Assembly: GCA_030430025.1 (NCBI GenBank)
Contig: JAUIGR010000001.1
Coordinates: 62,001 to 126,000, forward strand
Source of the DNA: Gammaproteobacteria bacterium
GTDB taxonomy: Bacteria; Pseudomonadota; Gammaproteobacteria; Xanthomonadales; Marinicellaceae
Direction of reading: 5' to 3'
DNA length: 64,000 nt
Part shown: positions 46,818-56,307 of the stretch, in pieces
How the letters are laid out: each line of letters opens with the position of its first letter
How positions within the stretch are numbered: position 1 is the first letter of the stretch
Position numbers and translations under genes: made by a program
The notes under the pieces: generated by a model
Told to the model about the DNA's origin: nothing
What the model saw: the letters and a program-made list of their open reading frames with translations, nothing else
Database searches by the model: none

Positions 46818-47504
46818 ATGAAAATTTTAGTAGTAGAAGACAATACAGATATTGCCGCTAATATCGTGGATTATTTTGAAGATCGAGATCACATTGTTGA
46901 TTATGCTGGTGATGGGATCACCGGATTACATTTAGCAATTACTAATGATTTTGATGTCATCATATTAGATTTAATGTTACCTGGCTTAGATGGGCTTGAT
47001 TTATGCAAAAAGTTACGCAGCGAAGCCAAAAAAAACACGCCTATTATTATGCTAACAGCCCGTGACACGTTAGAACAAAAGCTTGAAGGATTTGAATTTG
47101 GTGCCGATGATTACATGGTTAAACCTTTTGCCTTACAAGAGTTGGAGGCGCGTGTGCTAGTTTTAGGTAGTCGTCAAAAGCAGGATATTAATCGCGAGCT
47201 GAAAGTGGCAGATCTAGAATATAATCTGAATAGTTTGACTGTTAAAAGAGCAAACAAATCGCTTAAAATGAACCCTACCGGTTTGAAGTTATTACAAATC
47301 CTTATGGAAGCGAGCCCTTATGTGGTGCCACGTGAAGAGCTTGAAGTCAAGGTATGGGGTGAAGAGATGCCCGACTCAGATTCATTGCGAGTACATATTC
47401 ATGGCTTGAGGGCTATCATAGATAAACCTTTTGATAAAAACCTTATACACACTAGGCATGGTATTGGCTACCACATTTCTGACCCAGATGAGATTTCGGA
47501 ATAG
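46818..47504 (+). CDS. OmpR/PhoB-family response regulator
   Basis: 228 residues. Receiver domain (1-118) with the acidic ED pair at residues 7-8, phospho-acceptor Asp in VIILDLMLPGLDG (about residue 51) and the lysine in DDYMVKPFA. A winged-helix DNA-binding domain follows (about 128-225, with MNPTGLKLLQILMEA and DSLRVHIHGLRAIID, ending RHGIGYHI). The kinase gene overlaps its end by 17 bp, so the two form a two-component system. Signal and target genes are unknown. A strong terminator just upstream may control it. Confidence 0.92.
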   Translation: MKILVVEDNTDIAANIVDYFEDRDHIVDYAGDGITGLHLAITNDFDVIILDLMLPGLDGLDLCKKLRSEAKKNTPIIMLTARDTLEQKLEGFEFGADDYMVKPFALQELEARVLVLGSRQKQDINRELKVADLEYNLNSLTVKRANKSLKMNPTGLKLLQILMEASPYVVPREELEVKVWGEEMPDSDSLRVHIHGLRAIIDKPFDKNLIHTRHGIGYHISDPDEISE

Positions 47505-48798
47505 CATAAAAAGTCGAATCATTATTGCATTTTTGGCCTTCAGTTCATCATTGACATTGCTTTTTGCCTTCAGTTCTTTATTCATTCGCCAAACATTACA
47601 AACTGAATTGATTGCCCAAACCATGTTGGATGATTTGGAAGATTATATGTCAAAGTTCGTGGCTAACCCTGAGAAGATGAAGAACCAGCCGTTATCGAAC
47701 AATGTCGTTGGTATCCTAACGACACCAGATAAGTTTCATATGGACTTGCCGCTTCATTATGCAGATTTGACTCATGGTACTCATGTGCTTGAAGAAGAAG
47801 GGCGTACATATGTTGTTGCGGTAAATAAGAATCATCAAGCCGATGGCAAACCGATATGGGGTTATATCAAATTTGATATAAGCCACATAAATCAAGACAA
47901 TACCCAAATGTTGATCACATTCATCATTATGGCGTTGATTTTTTTACTTTCCGCACACCGTTTAGCTGTTTTTGTTTCAAAAAAAGCACTCAAGCCACTA
48001 AGCGACTTGGCTTCACGCTTGGATCATCTGTCTAGTGGTCAGACCAGCCATGATATTCATCCGGAGCCATTAGCACCCCACTTTCCAGAGGATGAAGTCG
48101 GAAAGATTGCCACGGCTTTAGATGCTTATGCTGAAAAACTCACAAATTTTGTAACAAGAGATAAAGAATTTAATGCTGATGTCAGCCATGAATTACGAAC
48201 ACCTCTGGCCGTTATTAAGTCAACTACAGAACTGATCAGTACTTCACCGCGGTTGACAACAAAGGACTTGCAAAGAATTAATCGTATTGAGCGAGCAGTT
48301 AAACAATCAACAGAGCTAATAGAAACTTTATTATTGCTGGCACGAGAGGAGCGCAAAGAAAAGCATGAACTTGAGCGGACACAACCAGCTTTGTTGATCA
48401 AAGATATATTAGAAGGATATGAGCCTACATTACGACTCAAACCTGTGACTACTCAGGTGATTGAGAATGATTGGTTACAAGTGAAAGCTCCGGAGTCGGT
48501 AGTTTCTGTGGTGTTAAGTAATCTGATTGGCAATGCCATTAAGTATACCCCACAGGGTCAAGTTAAAATCATCATTGATAAAAATAGTATTACTGTTGAA
48601 GATGATGGTATTGGTGTTAACCAGTCTGAACTACCGAAATTATTTGAAAGACATTATCGGGTCGGGAAACCAACCAGTAAAGGTTCTGGTATAGGGTTGG
48701 CTATCGTCAAACGCTTATGCGAGTTGTATAATTGGAACATTGATATCAGCAAAAATCAGAGTGCTGGGTTATCCGCGACATTAACATTCAGAGAATGA
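47488..48798 (+). CDS. Membrane sensor histidine kinase
   Basis: 436 residues from the ATG at 47488 (MRFRNSIKSRIII). The upstream in-frame ATG at 47431 would lie deeper in the regulator gene. Transmembrane helices at about 9-32 and 152-172 flank a periplasmic sensor of about 120 residues. HAMP-like segment (KKALKPLSDLASRLDHL), HisKA with phospho-acceptor in DVSHELRTPLAVIKST, and HATPase with NLIGNAIKYTP, DDGIGV and GSGIGLAIVKRL follow. It is the cognate kinase of the preceding regulator. The ankyrin gene begins 31 bp after its stop. Confidence 0.92.
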   Translation: MRFRNSIKSRIIIAFLAFSSSLTLLFAFSSLFIRQTLQTELIAQTMLDDLEDYMSKFVANPEKMKNQPLSNNVVGILTTPDKFHMDLPLHYADLTHGTHVLEEEGRTYVVAVNKNHQADGKPIWGYIKFDISHINQDNTQMLITFIIMALIFLLSAHRLAVFVSKKALKPLSDLASRLDHLSSGQTSHDIHPEPLAPHFPEDEVGKIATALDAYAEKLTNFVTRDKEFNADVSHELRTPLAVIKSTTELISTSPRLTTKDLQRINRIERAVKQSTELIETLLLLAREERKEKHELERTQPALLIKDILEGYEPTLRLKPVTTQVIENDWLQVKAPESVVSVVLSNLIGNAIKYTPQGQVKIIIDKNSITVEDDGIGVNQSELPKLFERHYRVGKPTSKGSGIGLAIVKRLCELYNWNIDISKNQSAGLSATLTFRE

Positions 48799-48829
48799 TA
48801 AAGCGAATGGCCTGGAAAATGACTACAAG

Positions 48830-50365
48830 ATGACCAAGCCATTACCAGAACAAGCGAGAAGTATTATACAGTGTTGCCGTAGTGGGCAATTGGTTCGTTT
48901 ACAAACATTGCTCGCTGAGGGTGTTGACTATCATCTTTTTGATAATGAACATTTTGCGCCGTTGAATACCGCATTAAAATATGGACATTGGCAAGTTGCT
49001 AGGCATTTACTTAAAGAAAATTTGATGCCATTGAATAAGAATACACCACCTTCCATTGCAGCAGCACAATACAACAAAGATATCAATACAGGGCTCGAAA
49101 TTGTTTTTTCCTATACTGGGAATATGGATGCTACTGATGCTCAAGGACGTACCGCTTTAATGACTGCTGCTTTGTTAGGGCATGAGAAAAAAGTCGACTT
49201 CTTGTTGAAAAATATGACTTTAATCAATGCTGCAGACGATTATGGTATGAGCGCGTTCCTAGATGCAGTAGTCAATCAGTCACTTAAGGTATGTGACATG
49301 CTTTTAAAACATGGGGCGGATCCTCATCAGGTGAATCATCAAGGTGATAATGCAATGACTTTATTGCTACAAAGTGCCAATCCGAATACTCGCTTGATTA
49401 AAAAACTATTGGACGAGCATGTTGATTTGAACCATAAAAACGCAGCCGGGCAAAATGCAGTCACCTTGACCCAAACCAAACACGGTAAACTTCATCAAAT
49501 ATTGATAGCACATATTGAAGCTGAAAAACAAATGGAGTTACCTATCTTTTCTACAAGTACAGAGCCCAAAGCTAAGCAAAAAAAAGAAATAATTAAAACA
49601 AAGAAAGATGAAGTTGAGTCCAAAGAACTACTTCCTGGCGAACAAGCTTGGTTTACAGCTGCTATCAATGGAAATTTAGGGCAATTAAATAAATTAAGAC
49701 TCAAAGGAATGGATGTTAATGTCACTGATCATAAAGGTTGTACTGCGTTGATTCATGCTGCAGGAAGTGGTAACAGAGCTGTTGCATCTTATTTGATACA
49801 AAATCAAGCTGATATAGAGCATGTTTCAATCAATGGCTCTACAGCATTGTCCTCTGCGATCATTTCTAACACCAAAGCTGTGGTCGATTTATTAATAAAA
49901 AATGGTGTGAATCCGCAGGGAAAGGGTCCTGGTGGCTATCCATGTATTTCTTTAGCTGCGGCCCAATGGAATGCTTCTATTGTCAGTATGTTAGCAGAAG
50001 CAGGTTCACAGGTTGGTACAGTTGATCCCAATAACTTTAATCTTTACCATAATGTGATGTTAGCGGCAGAATACTACAGCAATACGATCAAAGCAAGAGA
50101 CACCATTCGAATTATTCATCACCTTGGTTTAGACATTAATCAACCTAACTTGCAAGGTAATACTGCTTTGCATATTTTGTGTGGCGCTCATAAAGAAAAA
50201 GATTACAGAGCCAAAGACAGTCAAATAGCTAACTTGACTCATGAGCTACTAAAACTGGGAGCCCAATGCCATTTGACCAACATCAAGGGTTTGACTGCTT
50301 TAGAATATGCTAAGAGACATCAGTTGTTGAATACCAAAGGTGTAATCATGTCATTCATGGATTAG
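48830..50365 (+). CDS. Ankyrin-repeat protein
   Basis: 511 residues without signal peptide or membrane segment, so likely cytoplasmic. Two blocks of ankyrin repeats (about 20-235 and 268-500) show phrases such as GRTALMTAALLGHEKKVDFLL, DYGMSAFLDAVVNQSLKVCDMLLKHGADP (given as regions), GCTALIHAAGSGNRAVASYLI and GNTALHILCGA. A Lys/Glu-rich linker (about 236-262) separates the blocks. A protein-protein interaction role is expected. It lies 31 bp after the kinase and 3 bp before the sigma factor gene, so it may be part of the same regulatory unit, for example as a partner of either regulator. That is inference. Confidence 0.82.
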   Translation: MTKPLPEQARSIIQCCRSGQLVRLQTLLAEGVDYHLFDNEHFAPLNTALKYGHWQVARHLLKENLMPLNKNTPPSIAAAQYNKDINTGLEIVFSYTGNMDATDAQGRTALMTAALLGHEKKVDFLLKNMTLINAADDYGMSAFLDAVVNQSLKVCDMLLKHGADPHQVNHQGDNAMTLLLQSANPNTRLIKKLLDEHVDLNHKNAAGQNAVTLTQTKHGKLHQILIAHIEAEKQMELPIFSTSTEPKAKQKKEIIKTKKDEVESKELLPGEQAWFTAAINGNLGQLNKLRLKGMDVNVTDHKGCTALIHAAGSGNRAVASYLIQNQADIEHVSINGSTALSSAIISNTKAVVDLLIKNGVNPQGKGPGGYPCISLAAAQWNASIVSMLAEAGSQVGTVDPNNFNLYHNVMLAAEYYSNTIKARDTIRIIHHLGLDINQPNLQGNTALHILCGAHKEKDYRAKDSQIANLTHELLKLGAQCHLTNIKGLTALEYAKRHQLLNTKGVIMSFMD

Positions 50366-50368
50366 GCA

Positions 50369-50914
50369 GTGAACAGGCAAAAATTAGAACGCATCTTCAT
50401 TGAGCATCAGCCATTGATAGAAAAGGCTGTGGCCTCTCAACAAATTAATATACAAGGTATAACGGCAGATGATGTTTATCAAGAAGTTTCTATTCGACTC
50501 ATTAAATTACTTCAAGATGACCGAAATATTGAAAACCTTTCGTCATATATATACAGAACGACGGCAAATGTCATCATAGATTTAGCCAGGAAGTACAAAA
50601 AACATCTAATGGATGTGACTATTCCTGATCAAAGTGATGAGACAGATTACCGACAAGAATTAGTTAGTGAGCAGATGGTTCCTGAAGAAAAAGTTACTGA
50701 GGGAGAGGTTCAACAGAAAGTTCTTGAAGCGATAGAATCATTACCCGAAAGTCGTCGTGTAGCAGTCAAAATGCGATTACAAGGTTACTCTGTGAAGGAA
50801 ATGTGTGAGGTTACTGGTTGGGCATTTTATAAAGCTGAGAACTTATCAAAGCGTGGTATGGCTGCTTTAAAAGATAAACTTAAGCAAGTGAATATTGATT
50901 ATGAATTTGACTGA
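50369..50914 (+). CDS. ECF-type RNA polymerase sigma factor
   Basis: 181 residues, GTG start at 50369. Region 2 (about 12-80) includes ADDVYQEVSIRLIKLLQD and SYIYRTTANVIIDLARKYKKH; region 4 (about 118-172) includes LESLP-like AIESLPESRRVAVKMRLQGYSVKEM and a helix-turn-helix ending KAENLSKRGMAALKDKL. An acidic linker joins them. The next gene overlaps the stop by 14 bp and encodes a small membrane protein, the usual place of an anti-sigma factor. Target promoters are unknown. Confidence 0.87.
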   Translation: MNRQKLERIFIEHQPLIEKAVASQQINIQGITADDVYQEVSIRLIKLLQDDRNIENLSSYIYRTTANVIIDLARKYKKHLMDVTIPDQSDETDYRQELVSEQMVPEEKVTEGEVQQKVLEAIESLPESRRVAVKMRLQGYSVKEMCEVTGWAFYKAENLSKRGMAALKDKLKQVNIDYEFD

Positions 50915-51362
50915 ACAACAATTACAACAACTGTTCCAAAACAGCACCAAGGATAACCAATCTCGGCACACAGCGGATGATTGTATAGGCTTTTCTGGTG
51001 TCTCTCAAAACAGACTGGCATCAGTAGAAAGTTTGATGGGTGATATGACGTCAGCACAAGCTATGAAAACGGCCATTGCCTGCAAAGCTTGGTCGCAGAA
51101 AGTGGCTGCAAGCATTCGTGAACAGTCTATGTCTGGGTGGTTCAATTGGTTTGTTAATCCGCTGAAGACTACAGTGACAGCGACTGCAATGGCTTTGATG
51201 TTGGTAGCTATTATGCCACAAACTAACAAACAAGAGTCTGTTATTGTGCCTGTGCAAGCACAAGTAGATGTTATTAGATCGATACCGTTTGAATCAGAGG
51301 TTCTCTCCAACGGTTCCTTTGAAGAAGGTCAAGATAATTTATTTGGTGCCTCTTTCGGCTGA
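50901..51362 (+). CDS. Small membrane protein, candidate anti-sigma factor
   Basis: 153 residues from the ATG at 50901; a TTG two codons upstream is possible. The N-terminal part (1-80) is polar and cytoplasmic by prediction. One transmembrane helix lies at about 89-106 (TVTATAMALMLVAIMP) and about 45 residues follow it on the outside. No conserved zinc anti-sigma motif (HxxxCxxC) is visible, so the anti-sigma role rests on topology and on the 14-bp overlap with the sigma gene. It also overlaps the probable prmC start by 17 bp in another frame. Confidence 0.65.
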   Translation: MNLTEQQLQQLFQNSTKDNQSRHTADDCIGFSGVSQNRLASVESLMGDMTSAQAMKTAIACKAWSQKVAASIREQSMSGWFNWFVNPLKTTVTATAMALMLVAIMPQTNKQESVIVPVQAQVDVIRSIPFESEVLSNGSFEEGQDNLFGASFG

Positions 51363-52176
51363 TTTGCAAACCGTTAAATCTTGGTTAAATAACCATGCTC
51401 AGCAGCTCAAGCGCCCAGATCTTGAGCTGTTGTTGTCTTCCCTCTTCGAAAAAGATCGAAGCTGGTTAATAGCCCATGGTGACCAAGTACTTTCTGTCGA
51501 TCAACTCAAAACACTTTCCGAGCAAGTTGAAAAATTGCTTTTGGGTATGCCAGTTGCTTACCTTATAGGTAAAAAGGAGTTTTGGTCATTGGAGCTAGAA
51601 GTTAATGAACACACATTGATTCCCCGTCCAGAGACCGAGCAAATTATAGAGTTGGCATTGTTATTATCACCGCCACCAAAAAACATCTTAGATCTAGGAA
51701 CAGGGACTGGTGCTATTGCTCTGGCTTTAGCTAAGGAATTTCCACAAGCTCACATTATGGCGAGTGATTGTTTCCAGGAAACTTTGGCTGTAGCCAAAAA
51801 AAATGCCGTGTTTAATGATCTTAACCGTGTTAATTTCCAGGAAAGTGATTGGTTCTCTGATATTACAGGGTCATTTGACTTGATAGTCAGCAACCCTCCG
51901 TATATTGATCCCGAGGACAAACATTTAAATGACTTGGTTTTTGAACCACGTCATGCTTTGGTTGCTGATAACCAAGGTATGAAAGATTTGTTGAATATCA
52001 TTCATAATGCGCCAAGATATTTGAACCCAATGGGTTGGTTGCTATTGGAGCATGGTTATGATCAGGGATCAAAGGTTGCAGATGCTCTTCGGCAAGCGCG
52101 ATTCAGAAATGTCAAAACCCACCAGGATTTAGCGAGTCGTGACCGCATCACAGTTGGGCAGTGGTGCACTATTTAA
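51346..52176 (+). CDS. prmC: Release factor glutamine methyltransferase PrmC
   Basis: About 276 residues. PrmC methylates the GGQ glutamine of release factors. The SAM motif DLGTGTGAIALALA and the catalytic SNPPYIDPEDKHLN are present, as is the N-terminal helical domain (LQTVKSWLNNHAQQLKRPD). The frame is open well upstream, but a GTG at 51346 (or TTG at 51343) gives the N-terminal length of E. coli PrmC, whereas an ATG at 51268 adds 26 unrelated residues and lies inside the preceding gene. The start is therefore uncertain by a few codons. Its usual neighbour prfA is not present. Confidence 0.9.
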   Translation: MPLSADLQTVKSWLNNHAQQLKRPDLELLLSSLFEKDRSWLIAHGDQVLSVDQLKTLSEQVEKLLLGMPVAYLIGKKEFWSLELEVNEHTLIPRPETEQIIELALLLSPPPKNILDLGTGTGAIALALAKEFPQAHIMASDCFQETLAVAKKNAVFNDLNRVNFQESDWFSDITGSFDLIVSNPPYIDPEDKHLNDLVFEPRHALVADNQGMKDLLNIIHNAPRYLNPMGWLLLEHGYDQGSKVADALRQARFRNVKTHQDLASRDRITVGQWCTI

Positions 52177-52288
52177 TGGTAAAAATCAGTTTTTTTCGAT
52201 AATTGTATTTTTAAAATCGTTATTTAAGGGAAAAAGTGGAGACCGCTTTGCTGTTATCTATGGAAACTTTAAATTTAAAAAGTGTTTT

Positions 52289-52603
52289 TTAACGTTTTAT
52301 ATCTCCCTTAAGATACTGCCATAACATTATCCAGTCACCTAAAAAACTGTACAGAGGATATTTGAAAGTGGCTGGTCTGTTCTTTTCGAAAATAAAGTGG
52401 CCAATCCAGGCAAATCCATAACCTAGAATAGGTAACAGCCATAGCATCCACCAATTTTGTGTAAATATTGATATCAGTATGCAAATCAATACCAATAAAG
52501 AGCCTAATATATGCAGTCGACGACAGGTTAGGTTTTGATGTTCAGAAAGATAATAAGGATAAAAATCTTTAAATGTATTGAATGTCTTTTTTTGCTCGTT
52601 CAT
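52289..52603 (-). CDS. DUF962/Mpo1-like small membrane protein
   Basis: 104 residues. Two or three transmembrane helices (about 32-48 and 52-72). The family pattern is F..FYPYYLSEHQNLTCRRLHILGS at about 11-33 and WIGHFIFEKNRPATF at about 65-79, with the conserved His residues of the Mpo1-like group. Yeast Mpo1 is a dioxygenase that acts on 2-hydroxy fatty acids; bacterial relatives are little studied. Convergent with prmC and divergent from the transporter genes. Confidence 0.82.
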   Translation of the reverse strand: MNEQKKTFNTFKDFYPYYLSEHQNLTCRRLHILGSLLVLICILISIFTQNWWMLWLLPILGYGFAWIGHFIFEKNRPATFKYPLYSFLGDWIMLWQYLKGDIKR

Positions 52604-52611
52604 GTTGTCAG

Positions 52612-52640
52612 TTTACCAGAAGGTACTAAAACGTTATAAT
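52612..52640 (+). promoter_or_regulatory. Candidate sigma-70 promoter for the ABC transporter operon
   Basis: TTTACC at 52612-52617 and a perfect TATAAT at 52635-52640, 17 bp apart. The start of transcription would fall near 52647, after the in-frame ATG at 52643, which favours the ATG at 52670 as the true start of the binding protein. Confidence 0.55.
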
Positions 52641-52669
52641 TAATGTCTTTATTAGCTTATGCTGTCACG

Positions 52670-54469
52670 ATGCAATTGAAATTTTGCTTCACAATTATTT
52701 TGGCACTGGCATTGGCTGCCTGTCAAGATGATCCTGATTCTATGGATTTCCGATCAGCTACATCAGTCATTAATGGTGTTAAGACTTATCGGCATTCCGA
52801 AGATGGTAAACCTACCACTCTCGACCCAATTAAAGCATCGTCGAATTACTCAAGTTTGGTTATACTGAATATTTTTGATACTTTGTATACATATAAATAC
52901 CTCAAACGTCCGTATGAACTTAAGCCAAATTTAGCATCATCCATGCCTAAAGTAAGTCAAGATGGGCTGACGTACATCATCCCAATCAAGAAAGGTGTTC
53001 ACTTTCACCCTCACCGTGTCTTTGGTGATGGCCAAGGTCGTGAAGTTGTTGCAGAAGATTTTGTTTACTCTATTAAACGTTCTTTTGATCCTAAGAATGC
53101 TGGATCTGGGACTTGGTTATGGCAAGGTAAAATCAAGGGGCTTGAAGACTGGATAAAGTCAGGAGCCGATTATGATGTGGAGATGTCAGGTCTAAAGGCA
53201 TTGGACAAGTACACCATTCAAATTGAATTAACACAACCATATCCACAATTAATCTACACTTTAGCTATGGCATATTCTGCCATTACACCTCGAGAAGTAG
53301 TTGAAGTACTAGGTCAGCAATTTGGTTCACAGCCCGTAGGATCAGGGCCATTTATTTTAACTGAATTTAATTCTGAAGTTGCCTTCTTTGATAAGAATCG
53401 CAGTTTTCGTCAAGAACCTTTGGATATTATCTCGGAGGGTTATGATGAAGCCATACATAGCCATATGAATCTGGAAACATTGGATGGTCGTAGCCCACCT
53501 TTTATTGATAAGTTAGAAATACACTTTATTAGGGAATCTTCATCACGATGGAATTCTTTTACTAAAGGAGATGAAATTCAGTACACCACAGTACCTAAAG
53601 AAAAACATAACACCGTGATCATGAGTCAATCGCCTTTGACATTACATCCTCAGATTACAGAGAACTTTAATTTCAGATACGGAATGGAAACAGGCTTTGT
53701 GTATGGTGGTTTTAATATGGATGACCCTGTTTTTGGTCAAAATGGTGATCCTCAACATGATGCCAAGAGTAAGGCATTACGCTGTGCTACTCGTAAAGCA
53801 CATGACTGGAATCAAAAAAACAGGGCTTTTTACTTTGGTTTGGGTACTGTTTTTCCTGGTATCATCACTCCCACAGTTCCGGAATTTGATAATACCTTGG
53901 CTGATGATTCCATTACTGTTGATATTGCAGGAGCAAAAGAATTGTTGAGTAGTGTAGGTTGGAATGCAGATAATCTACCCATTTTTGAATATCATGTGAA
54001 TGGCAGTGTCCAAAATCGTCAAAATTATGCTCAAATGCGTGGATTTCTCAGCAAAATTGGTTATCCCTCTCATTTAATTGAATACCATCCCTATCCTAGT
54101 TTTGGTTCGTTCTCAAAAGCGGTTAAAAATAGGGAAGCCCCTTATTTTTTTATGGCGTGGACCCTAGACTATCCTGATGCTGAAAATACACTACAATTAT
54201 TTTATGGGCCGAACCAATCTCCAGGGTCAAACAGTTTTAATTACCAAAATCCTGAGTATGATGCTTTATATGAGCAAGCCAGTATCATGCAGCCATCACC
54301 GGAACGAACCGCTATTTACAGAAAAATGAATAAAATGGTCATTGATGACTGTGTACTTATTTCTGGATTATCGAGAAACAAGATTCATTTATGGCATAAA
54401 AATGTCATCACTTACCCAGATCGTCAAGTACTAGGAGGTGGGCATCTTAGGTATGTTGATGTCAAATAA
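52670..54469 (+). CDS. Peptide-type ABC transporter substrate-binding lipoprotein
   Basis: 599 residues from the ATG at 52670, which opens a lipoprotein signal (MQLKFCFTIILALALAACQ, Cys about 18). It belongs to the SBP_bac_5 family: TLDPIKASSNYSSLVILNIFDTLYTY at the start (cited as a region), VVAEDFVYSIKRSFDPKNAG, PVGSGPFILTEF and GWNADNLPIFEYHVNG. At nearly 600 residues it is at the long end for the family. It is followed directly by two permease genes. Substrate is probably an oligopeptide or similar compound. Confidence 0.9.
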   Translation: MQLKFCFTIILALALAACQDDPDSMDFRSATSVINGVKTYRHSEDGKPTTLDPIKASSNYSSLVILNIFDTLYTYKYLKRPYELKPNLASSMPKVSQDGLTYIIPIKKGVHFHPHRVFGDGQGREVVAEDFVYSIKRSFDPKNAGSGTWLWQGKIKGLEDWIKSGADYDVEMSGLKALDKYTIQIELTQPYPQLIYTLAMAYSAITPREVVEVLGQQFGSQPVGSGPFILTEFNSEVAFFDKNRSFRQEPLDIISEGYDEAIHSHMNLETLDGRSPPFIDKLEIHFIRESSSRWNSFTKGDEIQYTTVPKEKHNTVIMSQSPLTLHPQITENFNFRYGMETGFVYGGFNMDDPVFGQNGDPQHDAKSKALRCATRKAHDWNQKNRAFYFGLGTVFPGIITPTVPEFDNTLADDSITVDIAGAKELLSSVGWNADNLPIFEYHVNGSVQNRQNYAQMRGFLSKIGYPSHLIEYHPYPSFGSFSKAVKNREAPYFFMAWTLDYPDAENTLQLFYGPNQSPGSNSFNYQNPEYDALYEQASIMQPSPERTAIYRKMNKMVIDDCVLISGLSRNKIHLWHKNVITYPDRQVLGGGHLRYVDVK

Positions 54470-55441
54470 ATGACGCCTATTCAGTTTACAATTCGTCAGT
54501 TACTTAATGGTATTCCTTTGTTGGTAGGGGTGACTTTTTTGTCTTTCCTACTGATGGTGTATTTCGGGCCTGATTTAACTTATCAGTTACTGGGTAAGAA
54601 TCCTTCAACCGAAGACATCGCAAGAGTATATGAGTTTTTAGGATATGATCAGTCCTTTATCAGCCGTTACTTCTCGTACCTCTATCAGATATTGACCCTG
54701 GAATTTGGGTTATCTATGGTAACTGACCAGCCTGTGAATTTCCTGCTGAAGAGTACTATACCTGTCTCTTTATTACTTACCATTCCTGGTTTTGTTCTGG
54801 GGAATGTGTTATCCGTGGTGTTGGCATTAATGGCTACACGTTATCAAAGTCGAATACCTGATAAAATCATTATGTCATTTTCTGTGATTGGTATGAGTCT
54901 CTCTTTCCTGGTCATTATTATTGTTTTTCAGACTGTTTTTTCATCTTCATATGGGTTAGGTTGGTTCCCTGTGAGGGGATGGTATGTTAATGACCCTGAT
55001 GGTTCATTCAGTTTGTTATTGTATTTCAAATACGTTGCTGTACCGACATTGGCCATCATTTTTGTTACATTAGGGTATAACACTCGTTTCTATCGAGCTG
55101 TTTTTGTAGAGGAAGCAAATAAGAATCATATCCAGACTGCTTTGGCTTTTGGTTATAGAATACACTATATTTTATTTCGCATTGTTCTAAAGAATGCGAT
55201 GGTACCAATCATGACGCGCCTGATATTTTCAATTCCTCTTATCATTATTTCAGGTTCTTTATTAATTGAAAGTTTTTTTGGTATTCCTGGCATTGGATAT
55301 GTGACCTATGAGGCGATTATGGCGGGCGATCAACCTGTATTAAAGGCGATCATTGGTTTAACAGCTTTGCTTTTTGTATTGGCATTAATATTGAGTGATA
55401 TCTTGAATCAGTTTTTTGATCCGAGAGTGACTTTATCATGA
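54470..55441 (+). CDS. ABC transporter permease, DppB/OppB-like
   Basis: 323 residues with six transmembrane helices (first at about 14-33, last at about 290-312). The ATPase-contact (EAA) loop is visible as RIVLKNAMVPIMTRLIFSI (about 243-261), and the N-terminal FTIRQLLNGIPLLVGVTFLSF is typical of this group. It begins immediately after the binding-protein stop and overlaps the second permease by 4 bp. Confidence 0.92.
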   Translation: MTPIQFTIRQLLNGIPLLVGVTFLSFLLMVYFGPDLTYQLLGKNPSTEDIARVYEFLGYDQSFISRYFSYLYQILTLEFGLSMVTDQPVNFLLKSTIPVSLLLTIPGFVLGNVLSVVLALMATRYQSRIPDKIIMSFSVIGMSLSFLVIIIVFQTVFSSSYGLGWFPVRGWYVNDPDGSFSLLLYFKYVAVPTLAIIFVTLGYNTRFYRAVFVEEANKNHIQTALAFGYRIHYILFRIVLKNAMVPIMTRLIFSIPLIIISGSLLIESFFGIPGIGYVTYEAIMAGDQPVLKAIIGLTALLFVLALILSDILNQFFDPRVTLS

Positions 55442-56307
55442 AACGTCAGCGTTCCATCTGGTATCTCATCTGGCAACAACTCAAACATGATTATTTAGGG
55501 TTTGTTGGATTAATCTTAGTTTTTAGTTTTCTCATTATGGCTTGTGGTGTTTGGTTGGGCTTTTGGGGAATAGGGTGGAGTCAAATTACTGATTCATTGC
55601 AAAAAGCGCCTTCGGTTCAGCATTGGTTTGGTACAAACTCAATCGGTCAGGATGTGGCACAACGTGCTATTTACAGTAGCAAAGCGGCATTCGAGATAGG
55701 TATAGTCGTTACTTTCTTTTCAGTATTTATTGGTACAGTCTTAGGAGCTGTAGCAGGGTATCAGCATGGTAGGGTTATTGACCACGTTATTGTATGGATG
55801 CTAGGCGTACTGGATGCCATTCCATTCTATCTATTTGCAGCTGCGGTGGCATATGCATTCCAAAATTTCCCTTTTTCTATGCATATCGCTATGATTGCTG
55901 TCTTTTGGACAACAACTGCTCGTATCATTCGTGCTGAAGTAATCAAACTAAAACACATGCCATTCATTCAAGCGGCCCAAAGCCTGGGTTTAACTTCTAA
56001 CATTGTGTTATTTAAGCATGTTATTCCCAATACTATACATTTGATACTCATTCAGGCTACTATCACTTTTGTTGCTGCCATAAAGACTGAAGTGATATTA
56101 AGTTTTTTGGGACTTGGTATGAATGATGGCGTTAGCTGGGGTATTATGATTTCGGAAGCTACTAACGATATTCAGGCAGGGTATTTCAATAATTTCATTG
56201 CGGCATCTACTTTTTTGTTTCTATTGGTCATTGGCTTTAATTTATTATCTGATGCTTTGCAAGATGCGCTGTCACCTAAACACATAAACAGAGGGCAATA
56301 TGGTTAA
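55438..56307 (+). CDS. ABC transporter permease, DppC/OppC-like
   Basis: 289 residues with about six transmembrane helices. Family features are HWFGTNSIGQDVAQRAIYSSKAAFEIG (about 58-84, the HPLGTD-type segment), the EAA loop QAAQSLGLTSNIVLFKHVIPN and the C-terminal SFLGLGMNDGVSWGIMISEA and LLSDALQDALSPK. It overlaps permease 1 by 4 bp and the next lipoprotein by 8 bp. No ATP-binding subunit follows, so ATPases must be encoded elsewhere. Confidence 0.92.
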   Translation: MKRQRSIWYLIWQQLKHDYLGFVGLILVFSFLIMACGVWLGFWGIGWSQITDSLQKAPSVQHWFGTNSIGQDVAQRAIYSSKAAFEIGIVVTFFSVFIGTVLGAVAGYQHGRVIDHVIVWMLGVLDAIPFYLFAAAVAYAFQNFPFSMHIAMIAVFWTTTARIIRAEVIKLKHMPFIQAAQSLGLTSNIVLFKHVIPNTIHLILIQATITFVAAIKTEVILSFLGLGMNDGVSWGIMISEATNDIQAGYFNNFIAASTFLFLLVIGFNLLSDALQDALSPKHINRGQYG

